Below, piece after piece: positions 15,467 through 24,259 of a stretch of 44,500 bases of DNA; the stretch's first letter is position 1, and every line of letters starts with the position of its first letter. Under the pieces are notes generated by a model, which did not search any database, was not told the origin of the DNA, and was given only the letters and a program-made list of their open reading frames with translations. A program made the position numbers and the translations under genes. The DNA comes from Thiobacillus denitrificans. Lineage in GTDB: Bacteria > Pseudomonadota > Gammaproteobacteria > Burkholderiales > Thiobacillaceae. The DNA is taken from contig DDRS01000028.1 in NCBI GenBank assembly GCA_002343685.1, positions 1 to 44,500 of the forward strand. The letters are read 5' to 3'.

Positions 15467-16278
15467 AGCGACCGATTGCCCTGCTTGCTGCAGTGGCTTT
15501 GTTGATAAGCCAGGCAGTGTTTGCTATCGCCGACTCGGGCCCTGCAAGTAAAGGCTGGTGGGACGATACCCCGTGGCAAAACCCGGAGCGCGGGTTCAAC
15601 TGGTATCCGCCGGACGCACCGCCGGTGAAGAAGGACAAGAAGGTTGATGCCAAGCCCAAGTCCATCAAGGCAATGACAACGATGGACGAGCTGCAGAAGG
15701 AATTGGCCAGGCTAAAAGACCTGGCCATCATGCAGCCCACCCACGCGAACGTGCGCAGTTACCTTGAAGCGCAGACCTATGTGATGGACAAGAGTTCGGT
15801 CTTCGCCGATACCGCACGCCGCGTGGTATGGGCCACGCCATCGGTTGACTACAACAACCGGTCACCGACGGCCACCTTCGCCCAGCTCAACAAGAAAGAT
15901 ATGCGGCGTGAAGCGCAGGAGCAGACCCTGGCCGAGCTGTCGCGAGACTACGGCCTGATGTTTTTCTTCCGATCGGACTGCCCCTACTGCCATCAGCAAG
16001 CGCCGGTGTTGCGCCTGCTGGAGCGAAATTATGGCTTACCCGTGATGGGCGTCAGCATGGACGGTGGAACCCTCCCCCAATTTCCCGATGCCAGACGCGA
16101 TAACGGCATCTCGATGACCGTGAGCAATGGCCAGGGCATCCAGATGGTACCTGCGCTGTTTCTGGTTCACCGGGAAACCCGGCAGGCCGTGCCGATCGGA
16201 AGCGGCGCGCTGGCGATTGATGAAATTATCGAGCGGATCCGCGTGTTGACCCGCACGCAGCCCGGCCAAGAGTTCTGA
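15463..16278 (+). CDS. traF: TraF, thioredoxin-like pilus assembly protein
   Basis: A 271-residue periplasmic protein that starts with TTG, overlapping the previous stop (TTGA) and preceded by GGGAGAGG. The signal peptide ends near QAVFAIA. The family motif GWWDDTPWQNPERGFNWYPP follows, then a helical region and a thioredoxin fold with CPYC at residues 173-176 (FFRSDCPYCHQQAPVL) and VPALFLV with its cis-Pro. Unlike F TraF, which lacks the CxxC pair, this protein keeps it and may be redox active. It works with TraH, encoded next. Confidence 0.92.
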   Translation: MKRPIALLAAVALLISQAVFAIADSGPASKGWWDDTPWQNPERGFNWYPPDAPPVKKDKKVDAKPKSIKAMTTMDELQKELARLKDLAIMQPTHANVRSYLEAQTYVMDKSSVFADTARRVVWATPSVDYNNRSPTATFAQLNKKDMRREAQEQTLAELSRDYGLMFFFRSDCPYCHQQAPVLRLLERNYGLPVMGVSMDGGTLPQFPDARRDNGISMTVSNGQGIQMVPALFLVHRETRQAVPIGSGALAIDEIIERIRVLTRTQPGQEF

Positions 16279-16292
16279 ACAAGGAGTCCATC

Positions 16293-17762
16293 ATGAAAAT
16301 CAGCGTTCGTCTGAAGCCCATCACTCTCATGCTGGCCCTGAGCCTTGGGCTGGCCGTTCCTGCCACGACCTCGATCGCGGCCGGGTCGGACTGGATGAAC
16401 GACTACTTCAATTCAGCAGGGGCGGCGATGAATGTCACACCTTCCGCTGTGTACGAGTCGCAGGGACAAACGACGATGGCGCTGGGGGGCTTCTCTTACC
16501 GCACGCCGCAGCGCGCCACCAATCTATTCAGTTTCTCCCCGCCAGGCTACAAAGCGGGCTGTGGTGGGATTGACGCCTGGCTCGGAGCCTATGGCTTCGT
16601 CAACATGGATGCGTTCGTTAATGCGCTGCGAAACATCGGGCAGAACGCCGTGGGCTACTTCTTCCAGCTTGCCCTCAAAACCATGGCTCCCGAGATCGAT
16701 GGGTTGCTGACCGATCTGTCGAAGACGATGAATCAGCTCAACCAGTTCCAGATCGGCAGTTGCCAGGCGATCAAACAGTATGTCGGTACCACGCCGGATA
16801 CCCGGAACATGGATATGGAGCAGCGTGCCCAGGTCTTCGGTTCGGCGCTCACCGGCTCCTATGGATCGTTCTTCAATGCCAAGGAAGATACCCAAACCAG
16901 TCCGGCGAACACGAAGGCCGCCTATGACGCTGCATGCACCGTGAATGCAGCGCTTTGCCTGGACAGCGCGGGAAAACCGGTACTGAAATCGGATTTCAAC
17001 CTCGTTTACGACGCCCTTGAACGCGCGGGCGGGTATTCCAATGAAGAAATCGAACTGTACATTTCGCTCTTCGGGACTATCACCTTCATCAGGAATAGCA
17101 GCGACATCGCCAGCGGCTTCACCACGGAATATTTCAAGCCAACCATCACGTGGGAGGATTTTCTGGGGCCGTTGTCCGGCACGCACACCATGAGGGTCCG
17201 TGAGTGCCCGTCCGGGTCCGATTGTATTCCCTATGCCTCGGCAACGGACGAAGGAACACCCCGTACAACCGTGGGGATGACGGCAATCGTGTATGAGCAG
17301 CTGAATAAGCTGAAGGACGCCATTGTCACCAGAACAGCGCTGACGGACCCGAAAGCGCTACAGGTGATCGCCATGACCAGCACGCCGATTTATCAGATGA
17401 TCGCCCAGTCCATCCATAGCGGCCGTGGCTCGACGATTGTCGCCGATCGCATCATTGATGGGTTCTCGGAAGCGATCGCTACTGAAATCGCCTTCCGCCA
17501 AATGCAGGACATCAGCCGCGAGGTCGATGACGCGCTCAACAAGACCAAAACAGTTTCGGTCAAGGCCGATGTCAAGGCGATAGACGACTTCCAGGGGAAA
17601 CTGGCCGAAATCAAGAACACGGCCATCAAGATCTACGGTCTCAAGCAGGAAGACATCTCCAAGAAGATGGGCAATGTGGCGATGATGATGGACTTCCAGC
17701 GTCAGATGTACACCAGCCTTGGCCCGCGCCTGACCTCCAATATCGAATTCGGCAGCCGCTGA
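16293..17762 (+). CDS. traH: TraH, periplasmic pilus assembly protein
   Basis: A 489-residue TraH family protein. An AAGGAG site precedes ATG 16293. The signal peptide (ITLMLALSLGLAVPATTSIA) leads into family features: GGFSYRTPQRATNLFSFSPP, KAGCGGIDAWLGAYGFVN and the later YFFQLALKTMAPEIDGLLTD. The C-terminal third is predicted helical and coiled-coil-like (REVDDALNKTKTVSVKADVK). Paired cysteines are few but conserved (KAGCGGID, IGSCQAIKQYV). It is required for pilus assembly with TraF, TraU, TraW and TrbC. Confidence 0.94.
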   Translation: MKISVRLKPITLMLALSLGLAVPATTSIAAGSDWMNDYFNSAGAAMNVTPSAVYESQGQTTMALGGFSYRTPQRATNLFSFSPPGYKAGCGGIDAWLGAYGFVNMDAFVNALRNIGQNAVGYFFQLALKTMAPEIDGLLTDLSKTMNQLNQFQIGSCQAIKQYVGTTPDTRNMDMEQRAQVFGSALTGSYGSFFNAKEDTQTSPANTKAAYDAACTVNAALCLDSAGKPVLKSDFNLVYDALERAGGYSNEEIELYISLFGTITFIRNSSDIASGFTTEYFKPTITWEDFLGPLSGTHTMRVRECPSGSDCIPYASATDEGTPRTTVGMTAIVYEQLNKLKDAIVTRTALTDPKALQVIAMTSTPIYQMIAQSIHSGRGSTIVADRIIDGFSEAIATEIAFRQMQDISREVDDALNKTKTVSVKADVKAIDDFQGKLAEIKNTAIKIYGLKQEDISKKMGNVAMMMDFQRQMYTSLGPRLTSNIEFGSR

Positions 17763-17768
17763 TCAGGC

Positions 17769-20700
17769 ATGGATACGATCTACGCCTATTGGGACGCCCA
17801 GCAGATCAAGTACGTGCTCGACGCTGTAGCGATGCTCACCTCGATGAGCGACTACACCGGCCTGATGAAAGTCTTCGCGATATTCGGGCTGTTCGTTGCC
17901 GTCGCCACGACTTTCGTGAAGGCACGCGGCGAGGATGCGGCGATCTACATGCTGATGCTGGCCATCTGGTATGTGGGCCTCTTCTTGCCCAAGAAAGACG
18001 TGGTTGTGGTCGACGTGGCGGGTGGTTCCGGTACGTATACAGTGGCCAACGTCCCTCTGGGGCTCGCGGTTTTTGCCAGTGCGGAAAGCCACATCGGCTA
18101 TTGGCTCACCAAAGTCAGCGAAACGGTATTTGCGCTTCCTGGCGATATTTCCTTTGAGAAGACCGGCTTCATGTTCGGATCGCGTGCCATCAAGGATAGA
18201 CAGAGCGTGCGCTTCTACGATCCCAATCTGGTCAGCTCCCTGACCAACCTGACCAAGGACTGTGTTTACCCGGAACTGAACAACAACGGGGCTTTTTTCG
18301 ATCAGATCATGAAGTCTGGCGACATCTGGGCAGACATCGCCCCCCAGATGAACCCCGGGCTGCTGGTTCACGTTTATGACAACGCTGCAGGCGTCTACAA
18401 GATCGTGGGCTGTGATCAGGCCTGGTCTTACATTGATGCCCAGATCATCCCGCATGTTTCAAATGACATCCTGCCCCGCCTGGGCAGGATGCTCAACCCG
18501 AGCGCACCCACCTCTGCAGCTGCCTCCGCACTGGTGGCCGCTCAATTACCTGCCGTAGACAGCTTCATTTTCGGGGTGAGTCAAACCGCGCAGGAATCCA
18601 TCAAGCAGGCGGCGATGATCAACCTGATCGCGGATTCCACGGTTTTTGTGCCGCAGATGATCGGCGATACGACATCGGTGCAGGTCGCGCTATCGACGGC
18701 GATGGCATCTGCCAGCGCAAACAGCAGCTATCGGACCATGGCCAAGATCGCCGAGTCGTCCATGCCCCTGATCCGTAACGCCATCCATATCGTGATTCTG
18801 GCGCTGTTTCCCATCGTCATGCTCCTGATCATTGTGGCCGGATCAAAGGGTGGCCTGGTTCTCAAAACCTATCTCATGGCCTTGTTATGGATCAACCTCT
18901 GGGCGCCGGTTTACGCAGCGCTGAATTTCTTCACCAGCTGGTACGCGACGCTCGGTGCCAAGGCTGCCGTCGACGGGATGAATCCCCTCTCCTACGCAAG
19001 CCATCAGGCGTTGATGCACTCCATGATTTCCGATCAGGGGGTTGCCGGTATTCTCACGCTCTCGGTACCGGTCATTGCCTACATGCTGACCAATGTCAGT
19101 GCGGCATCTTTCACCAGCGTCATATCAGGCGTCATGAGCCCGGCAAATTCCTCCGCTCAGGCCGCTGGCGCGCAGGTCGGTACCGGGAATATCAGCGCTG
19201 GCAACACCCAATGGGGCAACGTCACCATGGGGAACTGGAGCGCGAACAATAGAAGCGCGGATCAGTGGAATACCGCGCCGATGAACCGCCATGGTGCCGC
19301 GATCGACCAGGCTGTTGGAGCGGACGGTACGGTGATGTCGTCCTATGGCAATGGAACAACAACCGCAACGCAACCTATGAATGCCCTGCGGGTGGGGGCT
19401 TCTGTCACAGCCGGTCAGAACGCCGGTCTGCTCCAGCAAGCCGGTAAACATGCATCGGCCGGGCAAGCCCATACCATCGCTGCAGGGAAGGCGGAAGAAA
19501 CCATTCTGTCAAAAGCCCGTGCCCATCTGTCGTCGCTCGCCACCACCAACCAGAGTGGCTTTGGCGGCAGATCGAGCTCGGGAGGGGATTTCACGGGATC
19601 ATTTGGTACGTCTGCAAGTTCAGGTGAGGAGTCGGCGAGCGGCGCCACATATACGACATCTAACCGGGCATCACAAAAAGGAAAGGTTCAGGCAGGTGCA
19701 GGCGGAGATACTGGAATCGGAGAGTCCCAGACTGTGACCCCGGTAGCCAGCAAGGATCTGGCTTCGGGTGACGGGGGCATCCAGTCGCGGGAATCGAGAA
19801 GCGGAAGAATCGGGGTCAAAGCCAAGCTTGACGCTGGAGTCGATCTTGCGCAGGAATATGCGGCCGGAATTCAGAAGCAAAGTAGCACTGGCGAAAACAA
19901 TGCGGTGCTGGGCAATGCCGAGGCGAGGCAGGCATTCTTCGATCGGCTGGAGAAAGACCGCGATTTCCGGCATTCGGTGCTTGGCCAAAATGCGGACAGC
20001 CAAACTACAGGTGCGACATTAAGCAGCCGGCGCACGCACCTCGACCAGGCGCAAGCGGAATTCCGCCATGCGGAAGACCTCACCCAACAGGCCAATCAAA
20101 GCTCGTCCCGCGGAGTGGGCGTCAGCTACGATCCGCTCAAGGATCCGGGAAATACGGATGCCGCGTTGGCATTGGTCGAAGCCGTCGAAGCCGCGCCATC
20201 CGGACAACGCGACCAAGTGGCATTCGATGGCCTAAAGACCATGGGATACGATCAGGGTGGCCAATTGCCAGCCACTTATCAGGATGGCACAGCGGTGCGC
20301 GCCACTCCCGAGGAAGTCCAGGCGCTGGCACAGGCCATGATGGACGATCCGGCTTTGGCAAATCAGATACGCGCCCTGCATGCGGGCCATCTCAGGGATG
20401 TGCCCAATTCAGGCGCGCCTGTAGGCGCCGGATCCGCAGCAGCCAATTCCAACAGCGATCTGCCGGGCAAAGCCCAGGACTATCACGACCAAGGCAAGGA
20501 GAAGCAGCAAGAGGCGATGGATTACCACGAGGCGAAGCAGGGATCAGGCGAGTTGCGCTACCAGGGGGAGGCAGGTGATGACGCGCCCCAAACGCATAAT
20601 GTGGCGACCCACAACAAGCTCATGAATGCAGCGGAGGGCGCCGCCACTGACGACATAAAGCGCTCGCTGCAGCAAGCGCTTCCGAATGAAATCGCGGGAA

Positions 20701-20795
20701 TCAAGGTGCCAGGAGCCAAACCTACCTTGGAGCAGTTCCAGGAGAAGGTCGACTACCGGCCTGACGGATCAAAATTTGATAATGAAAAGGAGTGA
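17769..20795 (+). CDS. traG: TraG, pilus assembly, mating-pair stabilisation and entry exclusion
   Basis: A 1008-residue inner membrane protein. The N-terminal part begins YAYWDAQQIKYVLDAVAML, the TraG-N domain opening, with several membrane segments (around residues 35-75, 340-370, 380-400 and 420-450). The C-terminal half is a long Ser/Gln/Gly-rich periplasmic or cytoplasmic tail rich in coiled-coil helices and ends EKVDYRPDGSKF. The N-terminal part is needed for pilus assembly with TraN-like stabilisation; in F and SXT a C-terminal segment interacts with TraS/Eex in entry exclusion. No Eex candidate is adjacent on the same strand; the membrane protein at 20839 is a possible but unproven one. 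Confidence 0.93.
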   Translation: MDTIYAYWDAQQIKYVLDAVAMLTSMSDYTGLMKVFAIFGLFVAVATTFVKARGEDAAIYMLMLAIWYVGLFLPKKDVVVVDVAGGSGTYTVANVPLGLAVFASAESHIGYWLTKVSETVFALPGDISFEKTGFMFGSRAIKDRQSVRFYDPNLVSSLTNLTKDCVYPELNNNGAFFDQIMKSGDIWADIAPQMNPGLLVHVYDNAAGVYKIVGCDQAWSYIDAQIIPHVSNDILPRLGRMLNPSAPTSAAASALVAAQLPAVDSFIFGVSQTAQESIKQAAMINLIADSTVFVPQMIGDTTSVQVALSTAMASASANSSYRTMAKIAESSMPLIRNAIHIVILALFPIVMLLIIVAGSKGGLVLKTYLMALLWINLWAPVYAALNFFTSWYATLGAKAAVDGMNPLSYASHQALMHSMISDQGVAGILTLSVPVIAYMLTNVSAASFTSVISGVMSPANSSAQAAGAQVGTGNISAGNTQWGNVTMGNWSANNRSADQWNTAPMNRHGAAIDQAVGADGTVMSSYGNGTTTATQPMNALRVGASVTAGQNAGLLQQAGKHASAGQAHTIAAGKAEETILSKARAHLSSLATTNQSGFGGRSSSGGDFTGSFGTSASSGEESASGATYTTSNRASQKGKVQAGAGGDTGIGESQTVTPVASKDLASGDGGIQSRESRSGRIGVKAKLDAGVDLAQEYAAGIQKQSSTGENNAVLGNAEARQAFFDRLEKDRDFRHSVLGQNADSQTTGATLSSRRTHLDQAQAEFRHAEDLTQQANQSSSRGVGVSYDPLKDPGNTDAALALVEAVEAAPSGQRDQVAFDGLKTMGYDQGGQLPATYQDGTAVRATPEEVQALAQAMMDDPALANQIRALHAGHLRDVPNSGAPVGAGSAAANSNSDLPGKAQDYHDQGKEKQQEAMDYHEAKQGSGELRYQGEAGDDAPQTHNVATHNKLMNAAEGAATDDIKRSLQQALPNEIAGIKVPGAKPTLEQFQEKVDYRPDGSKFDNEKE

Positions 20796-20838
20796 TTGAT
20801 TGGAAAATCCCGGTCGCCTGGCGATCCAGCATTTTGAG

Positions 20839-21378
20839 TCAATCGTCGAAGGCATGGTGATAGGCATTGTGGCCCCACGCATGGAAGTCTGGATGTGTTA
20901 TCCAAGGATCGTCTTCGTCCCCATTTAGTACCCCACCTTGATCCGAGGAAATCTCCTCATTCCCAACCCCCCCTCCTGCGGGCCAGCTCCGCACCTCCTC
21001 GATCAGTCCGAAGGTATTTGCAGCAGCGTAGACGACGAGCGCGAACAGACCACCGATGGCCGGGCCGACAGTCAGCGCGATCACAGCAACTTGCGCCAGG
21101 CTGGCGGGCGTAATGCCTGCCAGGCCGAATACCTGGGGAGCCATCAACCAGGCAAATCCGATGATCGGCGTCAGGAAGGCCAGCAGCAGAGTCAAGGCGG
21201 TTTTTCGGTTGCGTTTCCAGTTGAAGTCATGCAGAGCGTAGCCCAGGCCGAAGCCCACAAAGCCGAAGAAGGCCACGCCTGCAGCGATGCCCTTGTCCAT
21301 GCCAAAACCAGCACCGGCAAGCATGCCCAGCGCCGCGCCTGCAAGCGGGAACAGAATTCGGCGGGTTTGAGTTTTCAT
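20839..21378 (-). CDS. Membrane protein of unknown function downstream of traG
   Basis: A 179-residue protein on the strand opposite to the tra operon, starting 6 bases after a strong AAGGAG. It has about four hydrophobic segments (FPLAGAALGMLAGAGFGM, AAGVAFFGFVGFGLGYAL, TALTLLLAFLTPIIGFAWLM and AQVAVIALTVGPAIGGLFAL). The polar tail is acidic, with histidines at the end (HPDFHAWGHNAYHHAFDD). I do not recognise the family. Its place directly after traG, and its membrane nature, make an entry-exclusion or element maintenance role possible, but this is a guess. It converges with traG at 43 bp distance. Confidence 0.7.
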   Translation of the reverse strand: MKTQTRRILFPLAGAALGMLAGAGFGMDKGIAAGVAFFGFVGFGLGYALHDFNWKRNRKTALTLLLAFLTPIIGFAWLMAPQVFGLAGITPASLAQVAVIALTVGPAIGGLFALVVYAAANTFGLIEEVRSWPAGGGVGNEEISSDQGGVLNGDEDDPWITHPDFHAWGHNAYHHAFDD

Positions 21379-21417
21379 GTTTTTCTCCTTTTTCCTGCTC
21401 TCCTGCGATGTTACTCA

Positions 21418-21469
21418 GGAGGGCATACCACCCTCCCCATCTAACGCATCATCTGTTCGCGGATGCGTT
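21418..21469. repeat. Two adjacent stem-loops between membrane gene and toxin gene
   Basis: GGAGGG/CCCTCC (21418-21436, 7-base loop) is followed by AACGCATC/GATGCGTT (21443-21469, 11-base loop). They lie upstream of the minus-strand membrane gene and downstream of the minus-strand toxin gene. They could end transcription of the toxin operon, though neither has a clear T-run, or bind a regulator. Confidence 0.35.
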
Positions 21470-21555
21470 GCGGCACGAGTTGTCGTGGCTTCTGATACCT
21501 TTGCACACGCAGCAGCGAAAAAAGTCACGATTATGATTTTATCTACTTTCACAAA

Positions 21556-22095
21556 CTACTTTTTTCTCTCGTCAGTCAGTCGGGTTCTGACCCGGCGCGC
21601 TTTCCCTTGAGGGCCCGCCTTCCGAATCTCGGTCAACCGTTTCTCGGTCAGTTCACCATCATTCGCCTCATAGGCGGTAATGGTCCACGGATTCAAAACC
21701 GGTACGCCGGTTGACTCAAAGTCGGCCACGTTTCGTGTTACGACGGTCATGCCATGTACCAGCGCCGTTGCTGCTATCAGGCAATCCCTGACTGGACGCG
21801 GGTCTGGTACATGAAGCCTCGCACTACACAGCGCAACCGCTGTATCGATGGGCAAGATACGACCTGAGAAAGCTGGCATGACGTGGCTACCCAGCCATGC
21901 CCGGAAAACTTCACCTTGCGCCGCATCCCGCCGCTCTGCAAGCAACACACCGATCTCCAGTTCCTGGATCGTGATCACTGACAGATAAAGATCTACGGCT
22001 TCGACACTATCGGCCCATCTGGCAACGTGCGCATCGGCCTTACCAAGGCGAATTTTGCGCAGTTCCGATACCACATTGGTATCGAGGAGGAACAT
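21556..22095 (-). CDS. PIN-domain toxin (VapC/FitB type)
   Basis: A 179-residue PIN domain protein, presumably a metal-dependent RNase and toxin. The acidic signature is present: FLLDTNVVSEL with the first Asp, ITIQELEIGVLL with the Glu, DCLIAATALVHG with the third Asp, and TRNVADF near the end. The length is greater than usual because of a basic C-terminal tail (GKARRVRTRLTDERKK). The ATG shares one base with the stop of the antitoxin gene, so they form one unit. It lies next to the conjugation genes, where such pairs often stabilise an integrated element. Confidence 0.9.
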   Translation of the reverse strand: MFLLDTNVVSELRKIRLGKADAHVARWADSVEAVDLYLSVITIQELEIGVLLAERRDAAQGEVFRAWLGSHVMPAFSGRILPIDTAVALCSARLHVPDPRPVRDCLIAATALVHGMTVVTRNVADFESTGVPVLNPWTITAYEANDGELTEKRLTEIRKAGPQGKARRVRTRLTDERKK

Positions 22096-22349
22096 CAGGC
22101 GAGTTCCGCCGGCCGAGCAAGATCCCGCAGTTTCGGAATCTCGAATTCAACGTCTTCGATACCCGGCATCGCCAGCAGATCGGCAATCTTCTGATGGCCA
22201 CCCGTTATCCGCTGGTACTCCTCAATGCACAACAGCACATGCGCAGGTTTGCCGCGATCCGTGATGAATACTGGGCCATGCTTCGCAGCCTTCTTGGCCC
22301 GGCTAGCGTCCTGGTTAAACTCGCGGCTCGATAGGGTCGTGATGGACAT
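22095..22349 (-). CDS. Phd/YefM-type antitoxin
   Basis: An 84-residue antitoxin. The N-terminal DNA-binding domain of the Phd/YefM fold is clear: SSREFNQDASRAKKAAKHGP, VFITDRGKPAHVLLCIEEYQRI. The C-terminal tail (VEFEIPKLRDL) should wrap the PIN toxin. The ATG at 22349 follows GAGGTG five bases upstream. A palindrome at 22367-22385 is a likely autoregulatory operator. Confidence 0.9.
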   Translation of the reverse strand: MSITTLSSREFNQDASRAKKAAKHGPVFITDRGKPAHVLLCIEEYQRITGGHQKIADLLAMPGIEDVEFEIPKLRDLARPAELA

Positions 22350-22366
22350 GGTGTCACCTCAAAGCA

Positions 22367-22385
22367 AACATTATGTAGAAATGTT
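22367..22385. promoter_or_regulatory. Palindromic operator candidate of the toxin-antitoxin unit
   Basis: AACATT and AATGTT form perfect 6-bp arms separated by 7 bases, 18-36 bp upstream of the antitoxin start. Phd/YefM antitoxins repress their own promoter by binding such repeats, so this is the likely site, by inference from position and symmetry. Confidence 0.45.
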
Positions 22386-22432
22386 ACTACTTTAATTTAT
22401 TTTTGCAATTGCTGTGGCGAATGACTATATGG

Positions 22433-23401
22433 CTAGGAATTCTCGGTGTCGCCCACTGGTTTGCTGCGTCTGGCCCTGGGGTGAGCCGAGTCATACACCT
22501 TCGCCAAGTGTTGCCAGTCCAAGTGGGTATAGATCTGGGTGGTGGTGATGTTGGCGTGGCCGAGCATCTCCTGGACCGCCCGGAGATCACCTGACGATTG
22601 AAGCATATGGCTGGCAAAGGCGTGGCGGAGCATGTGCGGGTGTACCGATTGTCCCAGCCCGGACTGCGAGACCCAGTGATCGAGACGCATCTGTACACTT
22701 CGCACCGAAAGGCGTCTCCCCCAGCGACTGAGGAACAATGCCGGAGTATCGTTACCGCCAAGGAGTGCCTGGCGCCAGCTCAACCAGGTCTTGATCGCTT
22801 TACACGCTTGCCTGCCTACCGGCACCACGCGCGTTTTGCTGCCCTTGCCGGTAACCCGTGCCTCCCCTGCTTTCAGATCAATGTCGATGAAGTCCATGCC
22901 CGTCAGTTCGGACACTCGCAAGCCTGAGGAATAAAGCAGCTCGAACATGGCGTGGTCACGTGCCAGCAAGACATTCGAGTCAATATCCTGCTCCTTCTTG
23001 CCATCGAGGAGCTGGGCGCAACTATCGGGTGAAAGCGTCTTGGGAAGGGCCCGCTTTACCTTCGGGCCTTTTTGCCCGACACACGGGTTGTTCAGGTACC
23101 CGAATCTCTGGATGGCGTATGAATAGAATCCTCGCCAGCTTGATATATGTCTGGCCACGCTCGCCGGCGACAGGCTTTTCTTCCTGAGCTTGACGATCGC
23201 GTCCCGCACATCGGATGCCACTGCGTCAGCCAGTGCTTTCCCGCATTCTTCAGTCGCCTGGAGCAAAAAAAGAAGGTCCCGCTGGTAACTTTCAAGCGTG
23301 TTCGGAGAAAGCCGCCTCTCGGCCGCGAGGTGTTGCAGGTAGGCCGCAACATGCTGCCGGGAAAGCGTCGTGGCTTCCTTATTGTCCGTGTCGGACATCA
23401 T
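22433..23401 (-). CDS. XerC-like tyrosine recombinase
   Basis: A 322-residue site-specific recombinase. An N-terminal SAM-like DNA-binding domain (AAYLQHLAAERRLSPNTLES) precedes the catalytic domain. Numbered from a TTG one codon upstream, the active residues are R163 (SGLRVSEL), K187 (GKGSKTR), H257 and R260 (HPHMLRH), H283 (LGHANITTTQ) and nucleophile Y292. The C-terminal YDSAHPRARR tail is typical of XerC. Host xerC usually follows dapF and a DUF484 gene; these are not here, so it may instead be element-encoded or a second copy. Start could be either of two ATGs (23401 or 23398); no strong ribosome site is seen. Confidence 0.88.
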   Translation of the reverse strand: MMSDTDNKEATTLSRQHVAAYLQHLAAERRLSPNTLESYQRDLLFLLQATEECGKALADAVASDVRDAIVKLRKKSLSPASVARHISSWRGFYSYAIQRFGYLNNPCVGQKGPKVKRALPKTLSPDSCAQLLDGKKEQDIDSNVLLARDHAMFELLYSSGLRVSELTGMDFIDIDLKAGEARVTGKGSKTRVVPVGRQACKAIKTWLSWRQALLGGNDTPALFLSRWGRRLSVRSVQMRLDHWVSQSGLGQSVHPHMLRHAFASHMLQSSGDLRAVQEMLGHANITTTQIYTHLDWQHLAKVYDSAHPRARRSKPVGDTENS

Positions 23402-23785
23402 CAAGTCTCATGGTCTCAGTTTCTCAACCGGGCAGAGATCATGCCGCCCGGGTACTACCGCTTACCCAAGGATACAGGCCGCGATCATGAAGATCGCCAA
23501 TCCGTACAAGCTACCTACATACATAGCAAACACCCCCTTCCTGCACCATGAGGTGCAATGGAGATGTTTTGCATCAGTACATAATATTCGCTTTGCATAG
23601 CCGCACTTGCAAACGCGAATCTGGCCTCACTCCTGGCATGACCAGACGTCAGTCGTGGCGCTTAATTCGTGCGAACTCCAGCCTTGGCCCGTGGCCACCC
23701 TAGGGTATATAGCCTCGCGACTCCCCTCTTAGCGTGGTATCAAACCTATCGACGCGCCAAGTATATGTCAGTCGCTATCTCGGGC
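23402..23785. other. Intergenic region with little visible content
   Basis: About 380 bases between the recombinase gene and the next minus-strand gene. Apart from a possible 20-codon membrane peptide (23462-23524) no gene is seen. The stretch around 23575-23600 is AT-rich and vaguely dif-like, but the match is poor. Confidence 0.5.
23462..23524 (-). CDS. Possible 20-residue membrane micropeptide
   Basis: A 21-codon frame starts with ATG at 23524, eight bases after a purine-rich GGAAGGGGG site. The product, MYVGSLYGLAIFMIAACILG, is one hydrophobic helix, like small membrane subunits and stress peptides. It is unconnected to a known family. The frame is so short that chance is a serious alternative. 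Confidence 0.22.
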   Translation of the reverse strand: MYVGSLYGLAIFMIAACILG

Positions 23786-24259
23786 TCATTTGACTGTGAT
23801 TGAGGACTGTTCCCGTGACGCTTCATCTAGCAAAAGTCGATGCACAGCATCCCACCAGCGCTGCCGGTTACCAGGCAAGGGGGAGGCTGTGGTAATCGGC
23901 GTGGGGCGATCCAGGCTCAGCACCCAGCCAGGCGGCACCTTGAAGCCGATGCTGCCGCATGCGGCTCCGAGATTATTGGGGTCGTAAATTTTAATCAGGC
24001 TGGGGGCATCCGGATCATCAACATAGACGATGCCGAGGTAATCCTCTTGGTGGTCATTTTTTAACAACACGCTGATTCCGTCGAGCAACACATGTAGCGC
24101 TGCGGGATCAAGTGGGGTGGCTGGCGCTTCCGCTCCGACGGCGCTTATGTACCAGCGCGCATCAGTTTCTGACCGCAATGCGGATTCCAGGCGATCCCAG
24201 TCTGACCACTGCATCAGGCCATAGAGGGTGCCGTTCAGCTTGGTTTCAAAAACGTTCAT
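23786..24259 (-). CDS. Unknown 157-residue protein, last gene of the tusA-dsrE2 group
   Basis: Not recognised. The ATG at 24259 follows GAGGAG seven bases upstream; the frame is open further left but overlaps the preceding gene. The product is a soluble alpha/beta protein with no signal peptide. Notable segments are ETKLNGTLYGLMQWSDWDRL, a middle part rich in Asp (YVDDPDAPSLIKIYDPNNLG), one cysteine (GAACGSIGFKVPPGWVLSL), and a Trp pair near the C-terminus. It overlaps the thioredoxin-like gene by 14 bp. Context suggests a role in sulfur-carrier metabolism, but no function can be assigned. Confidence 0.75.
   Translation of the reverse strand: MNVFETKLNGTLYGLMQWSDWDRLESALRSETDARWYISAVGAEAPATPLDPAALHVLLDGISVLLKNDHQEDYLGIVYVDDPDAPSLIKIYDPNNLGAACGSIGFKVPPGWVLSLDRPTPITTASPLPGNRQRWWDAVHRLLLDEASREQSSITVK

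Noticed and set aside
23570..23605. dif-like sequence near the XerC-like gene
   Set aside because: TATTATGTACTGAT on the minus strand resembles a XerD arm, but the XerC arm and spacing do not fit, so no attachment site is called.
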